DNA of 64,000 nucleotides from positions 1-64,000 of IMG/VR virus record IMGVR_UViG_3300035660_000002; one strand, written 5' to 3'. The notes below the pieces were generated by a model. The model ran no database searches. It was not told where the DNA came from and saw only the letters and a list, made by a program, of their open reading frames with translations. Below are positions 7,643 through 17,800 of this stretch, piece after piece (position 1 is the first letter of the stretch; each line of letters begins with the position of its first letter). The position numbers and the translations under genes are program-made. Source of the stretch: a virus.

Positions 7643-9181
7643 TTAGTAATTAGAGATGTCCCCGTAGCAGAACATACCGGGGTTGATAACCTTTATTGCC
7701 GCCTGTGAGAGGAAGCCGCGCTGAGTGGTCAGATCAGCGAGCGTCACAGGATCCGTTGCATACAGCGGAACGTAGGGCGCGAATATGATACCTGCGAACA
7801 GGTAGTTATCGCCCCTGAACAGCTCAACGTACTCATCCGCCAGATAGAACGGATTACAGATGATCAGCCTGTTGCCCAAGGTGCCATGAACGTATGGGCC
7901 TGCTGGAGGCTTGGTTCCAATACCTGCGGCCGGTTTGTACTCCGGTAGCTGCTCGATCAAGCTGCAGACATTGATGCCGCCAACTGCTACGTTCGCGATT
8001 GCACGCAGGGTCTTTGCGAATATGTTCGCCGATCCTTTGCTCATGTACCTCTTTAACTCATGGATCCTCCAGATCCACTCCTGTCCGGCGCCAACCGTAC
8101 AGTTAAAGGTACCAGGGCCTGTAGCACTGCCAGCCCCACGTGATGTCGTCTTGATCTGCGACAGCACCGTCTGGTCGATCGCGAACCTGATCTCCTGCGT
8201 TGCGAACTTCATGCCCTCATCCGCTAACACCATGCCGTGAATCTTCTGCAGGTTGATAGCTGCAAACACGGTATAGTTCAGCTTCAGCGGGAACACCCGG
8301 GCATCGACGTTTTCAGACACGACCTCAAGATCCAGGCCGCCGATCCTGTCTGCGTAACCCGCGCAGCCAGCGTCGCACCTCTCTACATCATACCTGTAAT
8401 TAACCGTTGACGTTGTAGCCGCGTCAATGGTTCCACCGCCGCCAGCATCAAGCACGATGACGCCTGATCCCAGTGTGTAAGTGCCGACAACACCCGACCA
8501 AGCAGTATCAAATGGTGTGGTGACGGTATAATACGCCTGCAGTGTCAGCGAAGTGGTACTGCGGAACTGAACCACTCTTGTGCTGCCGCCTTTGGTGACT
8601 GTGAGACCATTCACCGTGACCGAGAGATCAATCAACGGGAAGAACCTACACGCCGTCAACGTTCTGCCCTGCGCAGGTGAACCCGCAAGGTTTGCTTCGG
8701 CTATCACTTCGTCAGACGCATATGATCTTGCGTCCGCCGATGCCGCATGCCCGACCTTTGCCCCGATCAGCTGATCTGTTACTCCGACCGTACCCTTTGT
8801 GGTCGCGGCCTTTATGTTCATGAAGTATACCTGGGCCTGCGGTCTATCGATAGCCTGAACGATAGACACGTGATCGGCTACCAGGCTGGGCAACAGCGCA
8901 GGAATAGTCGGAAGCATCTGCCTCGCGAACGCGATTGCGTCCGAATAGGTAGCCTCTGACACCATCCCGCCCATCTTGTTCAACACATAGAAGTCGAACA
9001 AGTTATCGCAGCACTGTGCGATATTTGCTTTCTGATACTCCTGCAGATCCCTGCCCTGGCTCTTGAAGAACTTCTCAACGACAGCGATGTACGGCTGCCA
9101 ACGGGCCATCGCTTCCGTCTGCCTCTTCATGAGCTCAGATCTGCGGGCTTCCGCGAGCTTTCTGAAATCAACTTGTGGCAT
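7643..9181 (-). CDS. major capsid protein, T4 gp23-like (512 aa)
   Basis: The N-terminal third (TIPALLPSLVADHVSIVQAI, then DRPQAQVYFMN) matches the conserved start of gp23-type HK97-fold capsid proteins. The rest is beta-rich with Gly/Thr/Val segments and includes RFAIDQTVLSQIK. An LAE tripeptide at residues 9-11 is a candidate cleavage site for the gp21-like prohead protease encoded next door (known consensus L/I-x-E). It is flanked by a leader with hairpins and a strong terminator, as expected for a highly expressed gene. Confidence 0.88.
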   Translation of the reverse strand: MPQVDFRKLAEARRSELMKRQTEAMARWQPYIAVVEKFFKSQGRDLQEYQKANIAQCCDNLFDFYVLNKMGGMVSEATYSDAIAFARQMLPTIPALLPSLVADHVSIVQAIDRPQAQVYFMNIKAATTKGTVGVTDQLIGAKVGHAASADARSYASDEVIAEANLAGSPAQGRTLTACRFFPLIDLSVTVNGLTVTKGGSTRVVQFRSTTSLTLQAYYTVTTPFDTAWSGVVGTYTLGSGVIVLDAGGGGTIDAATTSTVNYRYDVERCDAGCAGYADRIGGLDLEVVSENVDARVFPLKLNYTVFAAINLQKIHGMVLADEGMKFATQEIRFAIDQTVLSQIKTTSRGAGSATGPGTFNCTVGAGQEWIWRIHELKRYMSKGSANIFAKTLRAIANVAVGGINVCSLIEQLPEYKPAAGIGTKPPAGPYVHGTLGNRLIICNPFYLADEYVELFRGDNYLFAGIIFAPYVPLYATDPVTLADLTTQRGFLSQAAIKVINPGMFCYGDISNY

Positions 9182-9227
9182 ATATTTACCTTTCGTTATG
9201 TCTCTGTTTTCGGTTTAGATTCTTTCA

Positions 9228-9277
9228 GCCAAAGTGTGGCCGCCATTTATATCTTTACTCAGCCGAAGTGCGGCTGA
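9228..9277 (-). promoter_or_regulatory. capsid leader with two related hairpins and a late-promoter-like box
   Basis: A 7-bp hairpin (9259-9277, TCAGCCG/CGGCTGA, loop AAGTG) is followed on the transcript by a shorter copy with the same loop (9228-9240, GCCA/TGGC). Between them the minus strand reads ATATAAATG, close to the T4 late promoter TATAAATA, about 65 nt before the capsid ATG. This could be a late promoter with a stabilising 5' leader. One box alone does not prove it. Confidence 0.4.
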
Positions 9278-9286
9278 ATAGGATAT

Positions 9287-11890
9287 CTACCTTATTCCCG
9301 CTACCAGCCTTTCTGTCTCTGTTATCATCGGATCCTTATCCCCATCCGGTAGTTCAATATGTATGCTTCCCGGCGCTCCTCCACCCATCATGCCTTCCCT
9401 GAGAGCGAACCTTATCTTGCTGATCATGCTGTCGACCTCCTCCGCCGTCTTGCACTGCCTTAGCATGACCAGAGTGTTTTCAGGGATCTGGAGGCCCGAT
9501 TCACGCACCCTCATCTCCACAACAGTCCTCTGGAACATATCTGCTTCATGCTTGGCCTTTTGCTCAGCTATCATAGTCTCGTAATGCTTCTTGACGCTCT
9601 CGATCTTCTTCTCGTAGATGCCTTTGATCTCCTTAAGCAGATCCTCGCCGAACTTCTTTATCTGCGCCTTGGCCTGCTCAGTTATCTTGGTCATCTTCCC
9701 CTGAGTCTCTGCAGCAATCGACTCCGCTACTTCCATTGCCTTGTCGCGCTCTGCCTTGGAAATTGCTTCGTTCTTGCGCGCCTCTGCCAGGACTTTTATC
9801 ATGCTCTTGTATAGACTCATCGGGGTCTTTGCCTCGGAGAGAACCTTCTTGTCCTTGTCCGGCAGGAACATGTCATCTGACGCCTTCTGCATCTCTTTGT
9901 ATATGGTCTCGAAGTCTATTCCTGTGTTGTCCTCTTTTATAACGCCTTTGCCCATAGCCTTGCCCCCTTTGTCGGTTGATTCTTTTAGTTTATTGATTGC
10001 CTGCGCGAGCGTATCCTCCGCGAGCTTTCTTTCCACTGTATTTAAAGGAGTCTTGCGGTCTGGGGAGAACATCCTGCCGAACCTTACAGGGTTCTTCTCG
10101 GCTATCGCCTTGAACTCTGTCAGCTCCTCCGCACTCCAGGTTTCCCATGTGAACTTCAATCCTTCACGCACTGATTCCTTGGCTTTTTCACCCCTGCATG
10201 CCGGGCATAATGTGTATTCATTGTTGTCGACCGGCTTGCCACAATTACCACATGGCACCGGCTTTGTCCCGGGCTTCATTGCTACCCTGGGCTTGTCCGG
10301 GTTGTGGAACGCAATGGCTTCCTTGACTATCTTCAGATGCTGTATCTCCGCCTCAAAAGGTTCCTTGGCGCCATCCATCAGCACGTCCACGGTATATGTA
10401 TAATTCTCCTTATCGATCATCAGCTTCTTCGGAGACGATTTTACTGTGCCCTTCGCACCCTGCTTTGCGCCCACCTGTTGTGCGGCCAACGGATAGCTTT
10501 CAGCGCTCGCAGTGAACTCCACACGATCCCCTGCACCTATCCCACGCTCCCCTATATCCCCTTTCGCCTTATCCTGCGCTGCTCCTGCCCCTGTGGTGCC
10601 CTGTGGGATGCCGGAGGGCCCGCCGCCTGCGCCTGCTTCCATCTCTTTTATTTTTCTCTTCTTCCCGGCCGCCTTCTGCACCCGGGCCTCATTCACATCT
10701 GTGCCTGTGATCTCTTGCATGAGGGCCTGCTTCTCTGCAGGTGTCATGGTGTATCCGCTGTCCTCAAGCGCCCTCACCACATCGTTGAATATGTCATCTG
10801 AGTCAGCCTGCACATTTGGGAAGTCCTTTTCCCAGCTCTGGTATGCCTGCATGATCTGCTTGGCGTACTTGCCTTGGCCTTCCCCCATGATCCTTGGAGT
10901 ATCCTGCCTGAGCGCCTTCGCCTTGTCACCGCCCGCGCCTGTCCCTGATGGAACGGCAGGTTCCCCTATGTGGGCAGAGTCTCCGACTTCTTTTACCTGC
11001 CCTTCTTTCTTGAAATCATCCAGTGCCTGCCGGAGCGTTGCGTCAGAGAGCGTATGCCATGCTACCTTATTCACCTTTAGCACGTAGTCTTTGAATGCCT
11101 GCCCTGCGGCCGTTACTTCCGCATCAATATCTTCACGCACTTTGTTCTCGTTTGCGTGCGCACATCCCTTCATGCACTTCTTTTCCGACTTTTTGCACTG
11201 GCACGCCTTGTGCCCTTTGTCGTGCTGGATGCTCTCAAGTAAATCCTTCGCCTCTGACACATGCATTGACTCGAGCATAACAGTAGCATACTGCCGGTCG
11301 ATCTTCTCATTGTCAATCCCCGTCTTTATGATTCCCACAACATCCCTTTCTACCGATTCAGGGTATGCACCATATGTCGACGCATCCGCCGTAAAGTCAA
11401 CGGTCTTCAAAGAATATGATTCCGGAACAACATCGTAGAATGTTTCCTCGCCTTCCTGACATTCCTCCAGATCTCCCTCAGCCCTTGTTGACATGCCTAT
11501 GCCACATTCGGCCCTGAGAAGCGTATCCACAATCCTGCCGTATGGAGTATCAAGTATATCGGATCCACACTTCTCAATGTTACCTTCCTTAAATATTTCT
11601 GTCACTACGTGGGATATCTTTTCCGTGTTGGATTGACTGGTGTCTTTCGGATGCTCGGCGTGACCGAACAGGCTGCGGGTCCTGAGCTTCTCCCTTATAT
11701 CCGGATCCTGGTCTACCTTCTCCCACACTTCATTGCGGTACCTGCGCTTGTTCCGGTTCAGTTCTCCTATCTTGCATATGGGATATATAACGTGACAGAG
11801 CACTCCCTCTGCCAGCTTCTTACGATCCGATTCCGTTATCGTCGCTTTTCCTGTCATCCTCTCAATCAGTGTTTGCTTCTTTAATAGCAT
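9287..11890 (-). CDS. prohead protease fused to scaffold/core domain (867 aa)
   Basis: Residues 1-175 fit the gp21/peptidase S80 prohead protease: NRNKRRY start, catalytic-type His in FGHAEHP (77/80), SHVVTEIF, DTPYGRIVDTLL and Ser134 in GIGMSTRA. Cys-rich stretches (CQCKKSEKKC; CGNCGKPVDN...CPACRG) and Gly/Ala-rich linkers follow. The last ~200 residues are a long charged coiled coil typical of a scaffold or core protein. T4 gp21 is about 210 aa, so this is a fusion. The protease would mature the capsid and probably digest its own scaffold tail. It ends RLVAGIR, resembling other core genes nearby. Confidence 0.85.
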   Translation of the reverse strand: MLLKKQTLIERMTGKATITESDRKKLAEGVLCHVIYPICKIGELNRNKRRYRNEVWEKVDQDPDIREKLRTRSLFGHAEHPKDTSQSNTEKISHVVTEIFKEGNIEKCGSDILDTPYGRIVDTLLRAECGIGMSTRAEGDLEECQEGEETFYDVVPESYSLKTVDFTADASTYGAYPESVERDVVGIIKTGIDNEKIDRQYATVMLESMHVSEAKDLLESIQHDKGHKACQCKKSEKKCMKGCAHANENKVREDIDAEVTAAGQAFKDYVLKVNKVAWHTLSDATLRQALDDFKKEGQVKEVGDSAHIGEPAVPSGTGAGGDKAKALRQDTPRIMGEGQGKYAKQIMQAYQSWEKDFPNVQADSDDIFNDVVRALEDSGYTMTPAEKQALMQEITGTDVNEARVQKAAGKKRKIKEMEAGAGGGPSGIPQGTTGAGAAQDKAKGDIGERGIGAGDRVEFTASAESYPLAAQQVGAKQGAKGTVKSSPKKLMIDKENYTYTVDVLMDGAKEPFEAEIQHLKIVKEAIAFHNPDKPRVAMKPGTKPVPCGNCGKPVDNNEYTLCPACRGEKAKESVREGLKFTWETWSAEELTEFKAIAEKNPVRFGRMFSPDRKTPLNTVERKLAEDTLAQAINKLKESTDKGGKAMGKGVIKEDNTGIDFETIYKEMQKASDDMFLPDKDKKVLSEAKTPMSLYKSMIKVLAEARKNEAISKAERDKAMEVAESIAAETQGKMTKITEQAKAQIKKFGEDLLKEIKGIYEKKIESVKKHYETMIAEQKAKHEADMFQRTVVEMRVRESGLQIPENTLVMLRQCKTAEEVDSMISKIRFALREGMMGGGAPGSIHIELPDGDKDPMITETERLVAGIR

Positions 11891-11901
11891 ATATATCTCC
11901 T

Positions 11902-12333
11902 CTAAATTAGCATTCTCATCTCTGTCCGGTATTCCTTGATTTTGGCAAGGTTTCCGTACAGCTTATTCCAGTCAGCGTCCTTAAGAATATCCCCTATGTA
12001 TTTACACTGCACTTCTTGGCAGTAGACACTTCGTATTGATCTCGGCAATCTGCATCCTCGCTCTGTGAGAAATCCTGTCGTATCAGACCACCCGTATATA
12101 TTTTTAAGACATGTCAGTTGTAATGCCGCCTCGGGAATCTTTGTTATCCCGTTATGGTCAGACTTCTTCTTCCCCGGAAGCTTTCCGTCAAAGTCGAAGT
12201 GTGCGTTCGATTCAGCGCATCCAGCGCAACAGTTCTCACAAGATCCTTTCTTGCCGCAGCACTGCTCGACCGCTCTTTTAAAGAACGCTTCTATCTCCGC
12301 TATGAGGTCATCTATCGTTTCGTTCTTTTCCAT
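11902..12333 (-). CDS. cysteine-rich hypothetical protein (143 aa)
   Basis: Start placed at ATG 12333 (MEKNETIDDLIAEI). An upstream TTG would run through the folded RNA at 12341-12436 and is less likely. Residues 20-45 hold a dense Cys cluster (CCGKKGSCENCCAGC), likely metal-binding. Later segments (LPRSIRSVYCQEVQCKYIG) look globular. No clear ribosome site precedes the start, so initiation may depend on the RNA structure. Function unknown. Confidence 0.6.
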   Translation of the reverse strand: MEKNETIDDLIAEIEAFFKRAVEQCCGKKGSCENCCAGCAESNAHFDFDGKLPGKKKSDHNGITKIPEAALQLTCLKNIYGWSDTTGFLTERGCRLPRSIRSVYCQEVQCKYIGDILKDADWNKLYGNLAKIKEYRTEMRMLI

Positions 12334-12340
12334 ATTAAAT

Positions 12341-12436
12341 AATGGGCGGCGTAAGCATTTCTGCCTGACGGCTATGTGTTGGTATATGCGCCTAGTGGGC
12401 GTCATAGATACCCTTTTTAGTGCATCGCCGCCCAAT
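12341..12436 (-). ncRNA. folded intercistronic RNA element
   Basis: The 106-nt gap between two genes is almost filled by a nested structure. The outer stem is TGGGCGGCG with CGCCGCCCA (9 bp, arms at 12343-12351 and 12426-12434). Inside is a long hairpin at 12381-12412: GGTAT, ATG and CGCC arms pair with GGCG, CAT and ATACC around loop CACTA. A small GCC/GGC hairpin follows. The arrangement is a two-branch junction. It may control the next gene, which lacks a ribosome site, or be a released small RNA. I recognise no known RNA family. Confidence 0.5.
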
Positions 12437-12439
12437 CCT

Positions 12440-13738
12440 TTATCTAACCTTTCCGATCATTCTCTCGAAGCTGTCGTCAGCTTCTCTCTCAGTCACAGAT
12501 GGCACTCGCTCCTCTACCACACCCTCAGCCTCGGCCCCTTTACGGATAAGTTCCATCGGATCCAGATGTGTCTCTGTGTACACCCTGAGCCGACTGTTGT
12601 CTCCCTTCTCGATGAGAGTCGTAATCATTTTATCATCAACCTCACCTGCAGGATTCTCGGGGACTTTGCCTTCGCCGACCTTGCCTTCCTCATCCACTTG
12701 CTTCTGTGTATCAGGATGTACCATAATTCCAACTAATCCTTTGTCCTCCACGAATTTGAATATAACTGATCCATGAGAGAACTCATCCGTAAGAGCCTGT
12801 ACCTCTTTATGCAAAGCATTTTCAGTATCTACAGGCAAGTTACCGTGTTCGATAGCAACAACCCATCCATCTTTGTTTGCCACACTTACTTTATATTTTG
12901 CCGCTATCTTTGTTGCCGCATCCTGCACGGCCTGTGAGTAGTCCTGCAGTGTGCTCTTGGGTATACGTCCTTCACCAACCTTCTTTTTCCGCTCCTCAAG
13001 ATCTATTTCCATCACATCTATCTTGCTGGCCATAGACCCGAAAAGCCTCTTCACGAGAGCTTCGGCCTGCTTTAACCCCATCGTCGTAGTTTCGTACTCT
13101 ACGGTACCTGCGCCAACTCCCGCTCCCTCAAATCCGTGCTGCTGTAACACATCCATCTCATCGGCCATACCCCTCGGGCCGCTGATCATAATTATCTTGC
13201 CCTCTGTTACCTTGCGCTCACCGACCTTCTTTACATCGTCCTTATTGAGCGCAGGAGCCCCCTCTTTGCCCTTATTCTTGTCCTTATCGAGAGATCCCTC
13301 ACCCTGCTTAACAGGCGCCGTATTCGTGCCTGCGGGCTTGATATCATCCTTTGCCAGGTTCGGGTCACCTGCCTGCTGTCCTTTGGGCGCCGGGGCCGCG
13401 CCTTCCCCTCCTGCCACCTTCTTTGCGCCATCGAGGCTCGGGTCGCCTCCTGCCTTGTTCTTGTCACTGCCGAGTGATCCTGCGCCTTGAGCTACCGGCG
13501 CGGTGTTCGTTCCTGCCTTGGCCATATCCTCTTTGGAGAGGTTAGGGTCGCCTGCCTTGCCTTCGCCATCCTTGACGGCTCCCTTATCCTGATGTACCGG
13601 GGCATCGCCTGCCTTGACCTCGGTCTTCACTGCAGGGTCCTTGCCGGGCTTGCCATCGAGCTTCTCTTTGCCTTCGGCACCGGGCTTCTGATCGGTGGCC
13701 ACGACTTCCTCTTTTACCTTATCTATAGATTTTCCCAT
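12440..13738 (-). CDS. repeat-containing probable prohead core protein (432 aa)
   Basis: The N-terminal 180 residues are Lys/Gly/Asp/Ala-rich and of low complexity, with two copies of a ~35-residue unit (AGDPNLxKxD ... AGTNTAPVxQGxGSL). The C-terminal half is globular (IIMISGPRGMADEMDV; WVVAIEHGNLPVDTENA). Near the end is GKVPENPAGEVDDKMI, also found in the next gene, and the C-terminus is RMIGKVR. Ribosome site AAGGAG, 8 nt before ATG. The charged, repetitive make-up and the place between portal and protease suggest an internal scaffold protein. Confidence 0.6.
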   Translation of the reverse strand: MGKSIDKVKEEVVATDQKPGAEGKEKLDGKPGKDPAVKTEVKAGDAPVHQDKGAVKDGEGKAGDPNLSKEDMAKAGTNTAPVAQGAGSLGSDKNKAGGDPSLDGAKKVAGGEGAAPAPKGQQAGDPNLAKDDIKPAGTNTAPVKQGEGSLDKDKNKGKEGAPALNKDDVKKVGERKVTEGKIIMISGPRGMADEMDVLQQHGFEGAGVGAGTVEYETTTMGLKQAEALVKRLFGSMASKIDVMEIDLEERKKKVGEGRIPKSTLQDYSQAVQDAATKIAAKYKVSVANKDGWVVAIEHGNLPVDTENALHKEVQALTDEFSHGSVIFKFVEDKGLVGIMVHPDTQKQVDEEGKVGEGKVPENPAGEVDDKMITTLIEKGDNSRLRVYTETHLDPMELIRKGAEAEGVVEERVPSVTEREADDSFERMIGKVR

Positions 13739-13752
13739 GACGATTTCTCCTT

Positions 13753-14049
13753 TTATTTTGAGTCCTTGACGGCCTCTATAAGTTTAAGCATCAGCTGTTC
13801 GCGCTCACCTTGCGCCTTCTTGTCCTCAGCCTGAAGCATTACATACTTGTCTATGGTTCCTGCGAGCTTTTCGACATTGCTCTGTGTCACATCTACTTTC
13901 TTGTCAACTGCGGCCACCTTACTCTCTACCGCCTCAACCTTCTTAGGCATACTGGCAAGCCCAATCGCGCCTGCTGATATCGCGGCTACGATTGCCAGCA
14001 GAGCTATCCACGACTTCATCTCAGTCACCAGTTCGCTTATCTTCTTCAT
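13753..14049 (-). CDS. membrane-anchored coiled-coil protein (98 aa)
   Basis: One transmembrane helix at residues 13-33 (SWIALLAIVAAISAGAIGLA) is followed by heptad-rich sequence (VEAVESKVAAVDKKVDV, VEKLAGTIDKYV) to the end. Ribosome site TAGGAG. The topology would suit a spanin- or XhlA-like partner, but no such family signature is visible and no lysis genes are adjacent. Function unknown. Confidence 0.6.
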   Translation of the reverse strand: MKKISELVTEMKSWIALLAIVAAISAGAIGLASMPKKVEAVESKVAAVDKKVDVTQSNVEKLAGTIDKYVMLQAEDKKAQGEREQLMLKLIEAVKDSK

Positions 14050-14050
14050 C

Positions 14051-14284
14051 CTATACTCCTATTGACCCTTTTCCCGGCTGCAGGATCCTGCTTTCCTCTT
14101 GCATCGTCAGCGTCTGTATCGCGCCTGCCAGCATCAATATCGCCTGCTTCTTATCGACCGTACATATCACGATAGGGTTCTTGGTGCCCTTCTGAACACC
14201 TATCGTTATGTACGCCGTGATTTCAAGACCGCTGCCATCGCCATTCGCTCCTACTATGCCCTTGTCCTGCCCTTCCGCCCCCAC
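14051..14284 (-). CDS. hypothetical protein (77 aa)
   Basis: GTG start at 14284-14282, chosen because GGGAGG lies 6 nt upstream; the stop is 1 nt before the next ATG. A Gly-rich N-terminus is followed by a short beta-rich part (LEITAYITIGVQKG) and a helix (KKQAILMLAGAIQTLTM). No family recognised. Confidence 0.6.
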   Translation of the reverse strand: MGAEGQDKGIVGANGDGSGLEITAYITIGVQKGTKNPIVICTVDKKQAILMLAGAIQTLTMQEESRILQPGKGSIGV

Positions 14285-14309
14285 GCTACACCTCCCGTTT
14301 ATATTATGT

Positions 14310-14852
14310 TTATGGCGCCCCCACCGATCCTACACCGCCTGCGCCTTCGTTGCCTTGCATCTTGGCAATACGCTGCTTGGCATCCTCTTCGGCTTCTGCT
14401 CGGTTCTCTTCCGGATATATTGCAGGATGTTCTTTCTCCCATCGCTGTATCGCAGCTGACAACGTATTGCCGCCACCTATGATGATCCTGCCTATACTTA
14501 TAGCGTCATGCGATCCGTTGCCAATAACATCCTCTATCGTAGAGTCCTTACTTTGTGGATCAAGCACCAACCAGAACGTACGTTTCGAGTTGAACGCCTC
14601 GCGCATCTTGAGCTTTCGGCTTGCTGTAACACCATCTATTCTATACGCCCATGTACCGTCAGGAAATGTTCTGTCCAAGGCATTCACTGCCTCATTGCCT
14701 CTTTCCTTATACTCCTCTACCGCTTCTTGAGGGATGGACTTCTCATAAAACTCCTGGCCTTCGTTGGTCAGTTCAAAGGATATCTTGCCGGCCTCGTTCA
14801 CACCTTCCCCTGCTGTCACTGCCTTCATCTCTTTATATAGTTTCTCGTCCAT
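14310..14852 (-). CDS. hypothetical protein (180 aa)
   Basis: ATG overlaps the stop of the large gene upstream (TAATG) behind GGAGAAGAG. The N-terminal half is globular (DGTWAYRIDGVTASRKL, RTFWLVLDPQSKD). The C-terminus turns into a charged helix and a Gly-rich tail (NEGAGGVGSVGAP). The place among core genes suggests an internal head protein. No family recognised. Confidence 0.6.
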   Translation of the reverse strand: MDEKLYKEMKAVTAGEGVNEAGKISFELTNEGQEFYEKSIPQEAVEEYKERGNEAVNALDRTFPDGTWAYRIDGVTASRKLKMREAFNSKRTFWLVLDPQSKDSTIEDVIGNGSHDAISIGRIIIGGGNTLSAAIQRWEKEHPAIYPEENRAEAEEDAKQRIAKMQGNEGAGGVGSVGAP

Positions 14853-17800
14853 TATCTCTTCTCCTTTAGCCCATGCTTCTCGAGCAGGTCTTTTATCATG
14901 CCGTCATCAACCTCACCTGCCGGATTGGCCGGCACCTTGCCCTCAGCGGCCGCATCCTTTATCACATAAAGATCATCGAGATTGGTGCCGACATGAATAG
15001 TAGGATTGGCCTCCCATGCCGCTTCGACTGAAGCAAATCCCAGCCTCTTGGCTATGCCGTATGACTCATCGTAATTCTTGAAATCTTCGATGTCATTGTC
15101 GTAGCTGGTCCTCAGCTTGCCCTTCCATTCCTTCAGCACGGCCTCATGCGCCTTCTTCTTTTTCTTCATGGCCTTGCCGATCGCATGCCACTTCTTTTCC
15201 TTTTTCGACATGCCCCCACATCCCTCATCGGCCTCTACGGCTTTCAGCTCCTCGGCTATGTCTGCTTCGGTAACGGTTTCCCGTACGCCCTTGCCGATCA
15301 GAGCATTGATCTGCGCAACCTCTGCCTTATCCAAATCGCGGACATGCTCAGCCTGATCATTGGCCCACCACAGTTCTACATCGGCATCGCCTGCCTTCTT
15401 TCCGGCATCCTCGAGCTTGTCGGCTACATCCTGCATACTTGTCAGGAGATCTGATTCTTTGCCGCCTATCTTCAGCACGAACGCAAAGTCCTCGTCATCA
15501 CCACCTTCGGAGACAGATTCCTTCTTGCCTTTCCGCCTTTCAATCTCGGCCTGCAGCTCCCTGATGAGCTCGTTGTCATGAAGCCCCATTGCTTCCAGCT
15601 CGGTCTGATGCTGAAGAGCCTTTTGTAGTTCTGAATCTTCGATCTGAAGAAGCTTCCACTTGCCCTCGCCTTCATCTATATTCGGTTGTTCCATCCTATG
15701 TTGGTACATTTTAATCTTTTTTGATAAACTATCCATTCTATCTTGAGCATCCTGCTGCATATCTTTATTTGATTCGGTACTTGCTCTTTTGTAATCCTCT
15801 TTAGCTTTTGAAAATTGTGTCTGTAATGATGCTACCGTCCCCCCAATTCTTTTTCGTTCGGATTCGCTCATGACTTCATTTTCGATCTCGCCCTTCTTCT
15901 CACGGCTGTCAACCTCTTTCGGGTTCTTTATCTCCTCTGCGCCTACCTGTTCGGCTTCGTGCTCTTTCTTCAGCTCCTCACACTTCTGGTCGTATTCGAT
16001 CTGATTGATCTTCTCCTCATGGAAGTCTTTCAGGAGCTTGGTGATCTCCCTCTGATACGCGTCCTCTTTCTCCTGACGAGTCTTGGCGATGTCCCCTACC
16101 GGTGTTTCCCTGCCCTTCGCATCTTCCTTGGAGGCGGGAGTTTCCTCTTTGGATTCCCTCATCACATCCAGCCAGAACCTGCCGAACGGAGTGTTGCGCA
16201 CCAAAAATTCATACTCTTTCCCGTCCTCAAGCTCCTTCATCCATGTAGTGACGACCTGCTGCTGATCCTTCATCGCCTTGCCCGTTGCCTTGACTATAGC
16301 AAATCCCTTCTTCTTGTCCTCATCAGAGAGCTCCGCCGCCTCATTGGCCTTGCCACACTTCGGGCAGTTACCCTTCTGACACGGAAAGCATTTACCACCC
16401 TCTTTGGCTTCCGCTGCCGATAGCTTTGCGCCACAACATTTGCACCACAACTTGGCTATCCCGGCCTCATCTACTTTGGATTCATTATACTTCTTCTCAC
16501 ATGCGGCGCACACACCACTCTTGTCCTCGCTGGGCTTACCGCAGTATCTGCACTTCACAATGTCCTTGCCTTCATTCCTGCTGACCAGCGCCAGATCTTT
16601 TATCTTCTCTTGCGTCTTTTCGTTCTGCCCCCAATCAACCTCTACCGTATCGTTGTCAATTATCTTGGTAATGTTGCCGTTGACTTTAGATGTGTCGCGC
16701 CGCTCAACACCATCCCCTACTTTGGGCTGTGGTATAGCTTCCTCTACCTTCGCCTCGCTGGCCTCAACGTCCTTCTCTTCCTCTTTTGTCGGCTCTGTCT
16801 CTGGTGCCTTGGGATCGCTTGCAAGTGCCTCTTTCCTGCGCTTCCATGCGTCCTTGAGCCTGGTCTCTTGCTTGTCGTCTATGTCACCCTTTGTGGCCGC
16901 TTTCTCGAGAGCGTCCATAACGGTCTCAAGGGCACTTGCCTCAGTCGCCTTATGTATCTTGCGGAGGAAGGACATCGCATGCTTGGTACGTTCTGCGGCC
17001 GCGACCTTATCTTTCTTGGTCTCTTTGGCCTCGTTTTTCGCCTTCTGCGCCGGATCGAACCCTATCACGAGACTCGCCTCTGTCGCTTTCTCGGTCATGA
17101 GAAGCTCTATGACCTGATCCAACGTTTCCTGATCGAGGTCGTCGAATGTGATCGTATCCTCTGCGTTATCCACGCTGACCACCTGTTGCTTCTGGTTATC
17201 GACGTAGTATTCTTTATCCGCGATCATGACCTTCGGCATCTCTTTGACCGGTGCGGCCGGCGCGGCTGCTGCTGGATCCTTCTCAAACATCTTCACGTCC
17301 TGCCCTGCTTCCTTTACACTTTCCATTCTCGGCGCCTCTGCCGCACCTGGTTCCCTTGCGGGTTCGCCTACTTCGCCTGTTTCCATCTCATGCTCCGGCG
17401 ATTGCCCTTCAGGCTCACCTGCCAGTTCCGGTGGTATCTCCTTCTTGCCCTCCACCTTGAAGAGACCTAAGTCCTCGAGGAGCTTAAAGCTTATGGAGTC
17501 GATCTGCATGTCCTGCACGATCTGATATATGAAGTCCGCGTCCGGTATGCCCTCGGTGTTCTCTACGTTCTTTACCTCTTCATCGGAGATGCCGTAGAGC
17601 TTTATCGACTTGATGCTTGTCGAAGCGCCTTCTGCCGGGCTTGGCCCTGCCTCTGCGCCTGCGGGGCCTGCCGTGCCTGTCTCGCCCTTGTCGATGATGG
17701 CGTAGTACAGTTCATCGCCTGACGATCCGAAGTATACCTTTCCCTGTATCTCCTTCTCTTCCTCTTTGTCCGAGATCTCATAGAGTTTCTTGATCACGTT

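Noticed and set aside
12334-12435. Extended protein start (TTG 12435) for the gene at 11902
   Set aside because: The extension runs through the folded RNA, has a poor start codon and an implausible Arg-rich sequence.
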